Assembly: GCA_023415845.1 (NCBI GenBank)
Contig: JAEZJB010000045.1
Span: 1 to 5,477, forward strand
Reading direction: 5' to 3'
Length of the DNA stretch: 5,477 bases
From: Chloroflexota bacterium
Lineage (GTDB): Bacteria > Chloroflexota > Chloroflexia > Thermomicrobiales > UBA6265
In this document: positions 1 to 5,477 of the stretch, piece by piece
Numbering within the stretch: position 1 is the first letter of the stretch
Layout: each line of letters starts with the position of its first letter
Translations under genes and position numbers: made by a program
Notes under the pieces: generated by a model
Told to the model about the DNA's origin: nothing
The model's input: the letters and a program-made list of their open reading frames with translations, nothing else
Database searches by the model: none

Positions 1-569
1 CGATGGAGGCGCTGCGAAACAAGTTCCTGCTCGCCGAACCGAGTCCGGTGACAGGTGAAATTCCACTCGGGTCGTGGACACATTTCGGCACCGCACTCAC
101 GCTCGTTCCGCTCGGCGGCCACGCACCGAACCAGGTCGGGATCGCGATCGATGGAGCGTTCTTCTGTGCCGACGTGGTCTTCCCGGAGGCCGCGATCGAG
201 AAATACCGCATTCCGTACCTCTTTGGCCTGACGGAGCATCTGGCGTCGCTGGAGGCAGCTGGGGACGTGCCGGCCAAGCGAGTGATTCCCGGGCATGGAG
301 AGGCACCGGAGTCGATCGAAGCCCTCATTACGTTGAATCGTGCGGCAATCGAGCGAACAATCGACGGACTGCTCACGGTGCTGGATCGGCCGCGAACGGG
401 AGACGAGGTTGCCGGGGCCGTGTTCGTGTTGCTCGACGTACCGGTGACCGATGCCCAGAGCTACTTCCTGCTGAGACCGACCATCAGTGCCTATCTCGCG
501 CACATGGAGCGAACCGGCGCCATCACTTCCCATGTCGCGGATGGACGCTTCCTGTGGGCGCGAGCCTGA
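1..569 (+). CDS. Metallo-beta-lactamase-fold hydrolase, C-terminal part (cut by left edge)
   Basis: This is the C-terminal half of an MBL-fold metal-dependent hydrolase. The reading frame is open from base 3 to a TGA at 567-569 (188 visible residues). The ATG at base 3 is probably internal, because the HxHxDH metal-binding motif that opens this fold is absent and must lie left of the window. The later metal ligands are present, numbered from base 3: H40 in GGHAPNQ, D57 in CADVVF and H98 in VIPGHGE. The last 70 or so residues are helical and end in a short winged-helix-like segment (LLRPTISAYLAHMERTGAIT, then a GRFLW hairpin), an arrangement common in MBL proteins that act on thioesters, lactones or similar small substrates. 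The substrate cannot be told from this half. It is the only plus-strand gene and converges on the flavoprotein gene. Fold assignment is confident; specific function is unknown. Confidence 0.88.
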   Translation, partial: MEALRNKFLLAEPSPVTGEIPLGSWTHFGTALTLVPLGGHAPNQVGIAIDGAFFCADVVFPEAAIEKYRIPYLFGLTEHLASLEAAGDVPAKRVIPGHGEAPESIEALITLNRAAIERTIDGLLTVLDRPRTGDEVAGAVFVLLDVPVTDAQSYFLLRPTISAYLAHMERTGAITSHVADGRFLWARA

Positions 570-663
570 CCGGCGACCCAGCCTCGCGCATCAACCATTG
601 AGACTGTCCAGCAACCGATATGACATAATCGCCTAACTCATCACTGCACCTGCGAATCCGGGC

Positions 664-1986
664 TCACCCGAGGTCTTGCAGGATTAACTGCGCGACGTCC
701 TCTCCGAGCCGCACGCTGTAGTTGGTTCCCCGGTCTTCCGGATAGATCTGGGTGGTGTTGGCGAGGTAGAGATTTTCAAGCGGGGTCCGCAGTGACGGAA
801 TGCGCTCGGAATAGTGCATCGGGATAATCGGCTGGGCGGCACGTTCGCGGAAGACCCAGGTATTGCGGATCCAGGATGGATCGAAGTCCGGGTTGATGCG
901 CTTCAGGTACGGCAGATACGACGCGACTATCTCATCATCCGGCATGGTGAAGTAGGGGTGATCTGCCTCCATGTACTTGCTGAGGTAGACGAATCTGCTG
1001 CCCCGGTAGTACTGGGGGCTGATGAAGTTCGTGTGCTCGATCACGCCCGTGAACGGCAGCTCGGGATCGGCGACGTTGAGCCAGTAGATGTCGCTGAGCT
1101 TGTGATCGAGTTCGAGAATGGCGACGACGGCTGCTTCGTAGTCGAGCGCATTGAGCTTGGCGACATAATCGTCGGGCAGCGGCGGTGCCATCGCCTGGAA
1201 TACGTGTGACGGCACCGTGGCAAGCACGACGTCCAGATCGGTGTCGCCACTTTCGGCCCGGGCAGTCCAGCCGGACGAATCATTCTGCTCAAGCGCAGTC
1301 AGGCCCTCGCGCCGGATCTCGACGCCAGCACCTTCACAGGCGGCAACGAGCGCATCGACCATCACCTGGAAGGAGCCGCTGAAATATCCGAGCTTCTCCT
1401 GCTCCAGCGGTGAGCGGCGGGAGGTTGTGCGGAGCCAGATTTTTCCCCAGAACCAGACCATGGGGATACGGTCGTAGAGTGACCCGAATTTGGCCCGGAG
1501 CTGGGCGCCAAACGTCCGGTCATACGCGCGCTTGCCGAGTGCTCGCTGGAGCCACTCGTGCGCGGTGACCGACTCGTATGGCTTCCAGTCCTTCACCCGC
1601 TGCAAATAGGCGGTCACCAGGCCGACACGAACCCGATCGATGAACGGGATCGAGCCCAGGCGCAACAGGTCCAGCGCGCCGTTCAGAGGATAGATCTTGC
1701 CATCAGAGAAGTAGCCGACATTGGACGGAAGCCAGATCAGGCGATCGCCGACGCCGACTTCCTTCGCCAGCGCGGCGATCGACGTATCGCTCTGGAAGAG
1801 GTGATGGTAAAACACCTCGAGCCTGGTGCCGGCGACCTCGAATGTGGCGGCCTGCCCACCGAGTCGGCCCTTCTCCCAGAGAATCACCCGGTGGCCAGCC
1901 TGGGCCAACCGGAGCGCGGCCGTCAGGCCGGCAAATCCGCCGCCGACCACACCGATCGAGGTCATGCTGTCGAGTTCATTCGCCAT
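664..1986 (-). CDS. FAD-dependent oxidoreductase, amine oxidase / protoporphyrinogen oxidase-like
   Basis: This is a flavoprotein of the NAD(P)/FAD-dependent amine oxidase superfamily (HemY / phytoene desaturase-like), 440 residues from the ATG at 1986. Near the N-terminus it has a Rossmann dinucleotide-binding motif, GVVGGGFAGL (residues 12-21), followed by the acidic strand end ILWEKGRLGGQAATF, where the Glu should bind the FAD ribose and RLGG is the usual second FAD contact. A C-terminal FAD-binding segment (NLYLANTTQIYPEDRGTNY, about residues 405-423) closes the fold, and the length is normal. The middle part (GYFSDGKIYPLNG, WFWGKIW) should form the substrate domain. No signal peptide or clear membrane span is seen. 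The start is uncertain: TTG at 2007, ATG at 1986 and ATG at 1965 are all in frame, and none has a good Shine-Dalgarno sequence. The TTG lies only 7 bases after a hairpin, so ATG 1986 was preferred; ATG 1965 would give the typical MTSIGVVGGG opening. The substrate is unknown; carotenoid, porphyrin or sugar-lipid chemistry are all possible for the family. Confidence 0.9.
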   Translation of the reverse strand: MANELDSMTSIGVVGGGFAGLTAALRLAQAGHRVILWEKGRLGGQAATFEVAGTRLEVFYHHLFQSDTSIAALAKEVGVGDRLIWLPSNVGYFSDGKIYPLNGALDLLRLGSIPFIDRVRVGLVTAYLQRVKDWKPYESVTAHEWLQRALGKRAYDRTFGAQLRAKFGSLYDRIPMVWFWGKIWLRTTSRRSPLEQEKLGYFSGSFQVMVDALVAACEGAGVEIRREGLTALEQNDSSGWTARAESGDTDLDVVLATVPSHVFQAMAPPLPDDYVAKLNALDYEAAVVAILELDHKLSDIYWLNVADPELPFTGVIEHTNFISPQYYRGSRFVYLSKYMEADHPYFTMPDDEIVASYLPYLKRINPDFDPSWIRNTWVFRERAAQPIIPMHYSERIPSLRTPLENLYLANTTQIYPEDRGTNYSVRLGEDVAQLILQDLG

Positions 1987-2014
1987 CTGTGATCCAGTAG
2001 TACGCAATCAGACA

Positions 2015-2041
2015 GAGGGCCGACCAACCCGGTCGGCCCTC
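2015..2041 (-). terminator. Probable intrinsic terminator after hppA
   Basis: This is a perfect 11-bp inverted repeat (arms 2015-2025 and 2031-2041, GAGGGCCGACC / GGTCGGCCCTC) around a 5-base loop, with a very GC-rich stem. On the minus strand it begins 39 bases past the hppA stop. The sequence that follows is TGTCTGATTG, so the T-tract is weak and termination may be incomplete. The hairpin ends 28 bases before the chosen ATG of the flavoprotein gene, which could make it an attenuator or translation-affecting structure instead. The hairpin is seen directly; its role is inferred. Confidence 0.65.
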
Positions 2042-2080
2042 CGTCATGATACCCGTTTGCCTGATTCCGCAACCCGAACG

Positions 2081-4243
<2,163 letters not shown>

Positions 4244-4249
4244 CACAGG

Positions 4250-4253
4250 CTCC
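4250..4253 (-). promoter_or_regulatory. Likely Shine-Dalgarno (GGAG) selecting the GTG start of hppA
   Basis: On the minus strand GGAG is followed by six bases and then GTG at 4243-4241, a good spacing for ribosome binding. The longer alternative, TTG at 4258, has no purine-rich sequence at a suitable distance. This is the main reason for the shorter hppA start. Start conservation among homologues has not been checked. Confidence 0.45.
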
Positions 4254-4360
4254 AGCAACGTTCGACAGCAACCTGTGTCTCAACGGTTTCCTGCTCAAGC
4301 GTAGGATCTGACAGGGCTCGCGATAGAACATCTCCTTCGCGAATGTGTTTGTTTAAACGC

Positions 4361-4384
4361 CCCGTAATGCTATCACGCTACGGG
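4361..4384 (-). other. Weak inverted repeat in the nadD-hppA gap
   Basis: Arms CCCGTA (4361-4366) and TACGGG (4379-4384) can form a 6-bp stem with a 12-base loop. On the minus strand the stem is followed by GCGTTTAAAC, which contains only a short T stretch. It lies 100 bases after the nadD stop and 118 bases before the hppA start. It could be a weak terminator or part of the hppA leader, but the stem is short enough to occur by chance. The rest of this gap (4244-4483) shows no convincing gene, promoter pair or known riboswitch; an AT-richer patch with the palindrome GTTTAAAC (4351-4358) is its main distinct element. Confidence 0.25.
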
Positions 4385-4483
4385 CCGGTTGCCGCCGATT
4401 TGTTTCGAGCTTTTGTTTGCCCGTCGAAGGGAATGGTGTCCGGTTGAACCGCCCGCGTCCATGACTCAAAAGGCTGTGTCGAA

Positions 4484-5095
4484 TCAGGATTCCCGACGAT
4501 AGAGTCCGCGCTCACCAATCAGTTCGCGCACAGGCTCGGGAACGAGATACCGGATCGACCGACCTTGCTGCAGGCGCTCGCGAATATCGGTCGACGACAC
4601 GTCGCAGAGTGGAGCCTCGATGATGTCCACGCGGTAGGGGAGTTCCGGTAGCTGGGAGGAAGCGCTAATTTCCAGCGTAAAGCCCGGCCGCTCGACCACC
4701 GCCAGGCGCGCAAGCTCGAGAATGCGCTCAGGTCGCGCCCAGCCATGGAAGTCATTGATGGAATCGCCACCCATCAGGAACCAGAGGTTGGCGGATGGTT
4801 CCCGATCGAGCACGCGTTCGAGAAGACTCCAGGTAAAGGAGGGCCCCGGAGCCTCGAGATCGATGGCGGACGCTTCGAATCCCGGCCGGTGCGCGATGGC
4901 GCGTTCCACCATTGCCAGGCGCGCCTCGGCAGGGGCGAGTCCGTTCTGGCTTTTGTGCGGCGGATCACCAGCCGGCGCAAATACCACCGCATCGAGTGAC
5001 AGATCGACGAGCGTGTTCTCGGCCATGATCAGGTGCCCAACATGGACGGGATTGAAACTGCCGCCAAAGATCGCGATTCGCCGTCCACCGGTCAT
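4484..5095 (-). CDS. nadD: Nicotinate-nucleotide adenylyltransferase NadD
   Basis: This cytoplasmic enzyme of NAD synthesis joins nicotinate mononucleotide and ATP to give nicotinate adenine dinucleotide and pyrophosphate. It has 203 residues, the normal size for bacterial NadD. The nucleotidyltransferase signature GGSFNPVHVGHL (residues 11-22) carries the two histidines of the H-x-G-H-type ATP site. PPHK (45-48), FLMGGDS (106-112), Trp119 and SSTDIR (167-172), the second ATP-binding motif, are all in place, and the C-terminus has the family-typical RYLVPEPVRELI. Where many NadD proteins have a PSYT motif, this one has PSFT (85-88), a mild substitution. ATG at 5095 is preferred because it overlaps the stop of the upstream channel gene in an ATGA arrangement, which suggests translational coupling; GAGG lies 10 bases upstream. 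The usual bacterial partner rsfS does not follow; hppA does. Confidence 0.97.
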   Translation of the reverse strand: MTGGRRIAIFGGSFNPVHVGHLIMAENTLVDLSLDAVVFAPAGDPPHKSQNGLAPAEARLAMVERAIAHRPGFEASAIDLEAPGPSFTWSLLERVLDREPSANLWFLMGGDSINDFHGWARPERILELARLAVVERPGFTLEISASSQLPELPYRVDIIEAPLCDVSSTDIRERLQQGRSIRYLVPEPVRELIGERGLYRRES

Positions 5096-5477
5096 GCCTT
5101 GGCAACCTCAACATCCAGTCCGTGGGCGGACTTCAAAATCGACTCGACAATCTGGCGATCGATGCCATCGTCATCAGGCACAATCAGCGTCACGGCGAGC
5201 CCAGTCGACTCGTTGGACGCACTAGTGACGATGGGGGTCCTGATCGCATCAGGAGACAGTCCTGCGTTCAAGGCTCCGCCTTCAACCAGCGCAAGCAGGG
5301 AAGCAATATCGACCTGCCGACCGGTAACTTTCAGGTCCAGCCGGTGCCATCCGCGAGTGGAACGCGTGGTCAGGATCTGGGAGTACATGATCGAATTCGG
5401 GACCATGACGGTGGCGCCGTTGTCAGTCCGAACGATGGTGGTGCGGATGTCGATGCCCAGCACCTCACCTTCGACTG
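5092..5477 (-). CDS. MscS-family mechanosensitive ion channel, C-terminal part (cut by right edge)
   Basis: This is the cytoplasmic part of a small-conductance mechanosensitive channel, which opens under membrane tension to release solutes during osmotic downshock. About 128 residues are visible, ending in TGA at 5094-5092. The frame stays open to the right edge. The GTG at 5463 is an internal valine, since the codons before it give VEGE and the run VEGEVLGIDIRTT is the conserved entry of the MscS beta-domain (compare G-x-V-x-x-I-x-x-R-T-T). It is followed by the other hallmark, MVPNSIMYSQIL, matching the (I/V)PN(S/G) motif. The rest forms the alpha/beta C-terminal domain (TSASNESTGLAVTLIVP). 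The pore helix and membrane spans lie outside the window. The gene overlaps nadD by 4 bases and is probably co-translated with it. Which MscS subfamily it belongs to cannot be judged from this part. Confidence 0.92.
   Translation of the reverse strand, partial: VEGEVLGIDIRTTIVRTDNGATVMVPNSIMYSQILTTRSTRGWHRLDLKVTGRQVDIASLLALVEGGALNAGLSPDAIRTPIVTSASNESTGLAVTLIVPDDDGIDRQIVESILKSAHGLDVEVAKA

Noticed and set aside
74..601. A 175-codon plus-strand frame overlapping the MBL gene
   Set aside because: It is a shifted frame over a gene with clear metal-ligand motifs, and its Arg-rich translation resembles no protein family I know.
598..629. Promoter-like TTGAGA ... CATAAT on the plus strand in the convergent gap
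   Set aside because: The hexamers are each close to consensus but 20 bases apart, too far for a normal sigma-70 promoter. No plus-strand gene follows; it would only give antisense RNA to the flavoprotein gene.
659..670. Small inverted repeat CGGG-CTCA-CCCG at the flavoprotein stop codon
   Set aside because: The stem is only 4 bp with no T-tract on either strand, too weak to call a terminator.
4441..4451. Palindrome CGGTTGAACCG downstream of nadD
   Set aside because: The arms are separated by a single base, so it cannot form a stable hairpin, and no T-tract follows. A protein-binding site is possible but there is no second copy to support it.

Overview
The window is a GC-rich (by eye around 60%) bacterial chromosomal segment with housekeeping and accessory metabolic genes. 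It shows no mobile element, CRISPR array, rRNA or tRNA. The K+-independent proton-pumping pyrophosphatase, the FAD protein with its FYHHLF segment and the overall composition would suit a Chloroflexota/Thermomicrobia-like or other GC-rich environmental bacterium. That placement is an inference from general resemblance, not from a marker gene.

Layout, left to right. Positions 1-569 (+) hold the C-terminal part of a metallo-beta-lactamase-fold hydrolase cut by the left edge. After a 94-base convergent gap, everything else lies on the minus strand. Read in transcription order from the right edge, these are: the C-terminal part of an MscS-family mechanosensitive channel (5477-5092), overlapping by 4 bases (ATGA) with nadD (5095-4484); a 240-base gap; hppA, a membrane H+-translocating pyrophosphatase (about 4243-2081); a strong 11-bp hairpin (2041-2015) that looks like an intrinsic terminator; and a FAD-dependent amine-oxidase/protoporphyrinogen-oxidase-like flavoprotein (about 1986-664).

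How they fit together. NadD makes nicotinate adenine dinucleotide and releases pyrophosphate. HppA hydrolyses pyrophosphate and stores the energy as a proton gradient, so the neighbours are linked through PPi, although the 240-base gap means co-transcription is not assured. MscS and NadD are probably translationally coupled. The hairpin after hppA suggests that the flavoprotein gene is separately expressed or reached only by read-through.

I found no convincing undescribed system. The points most worth a second look are the hairpin close to the flavoprotein start, the unusual start region of hppA, the nadD neighbourhood, and the unidentified substrate of the flavoprotein.
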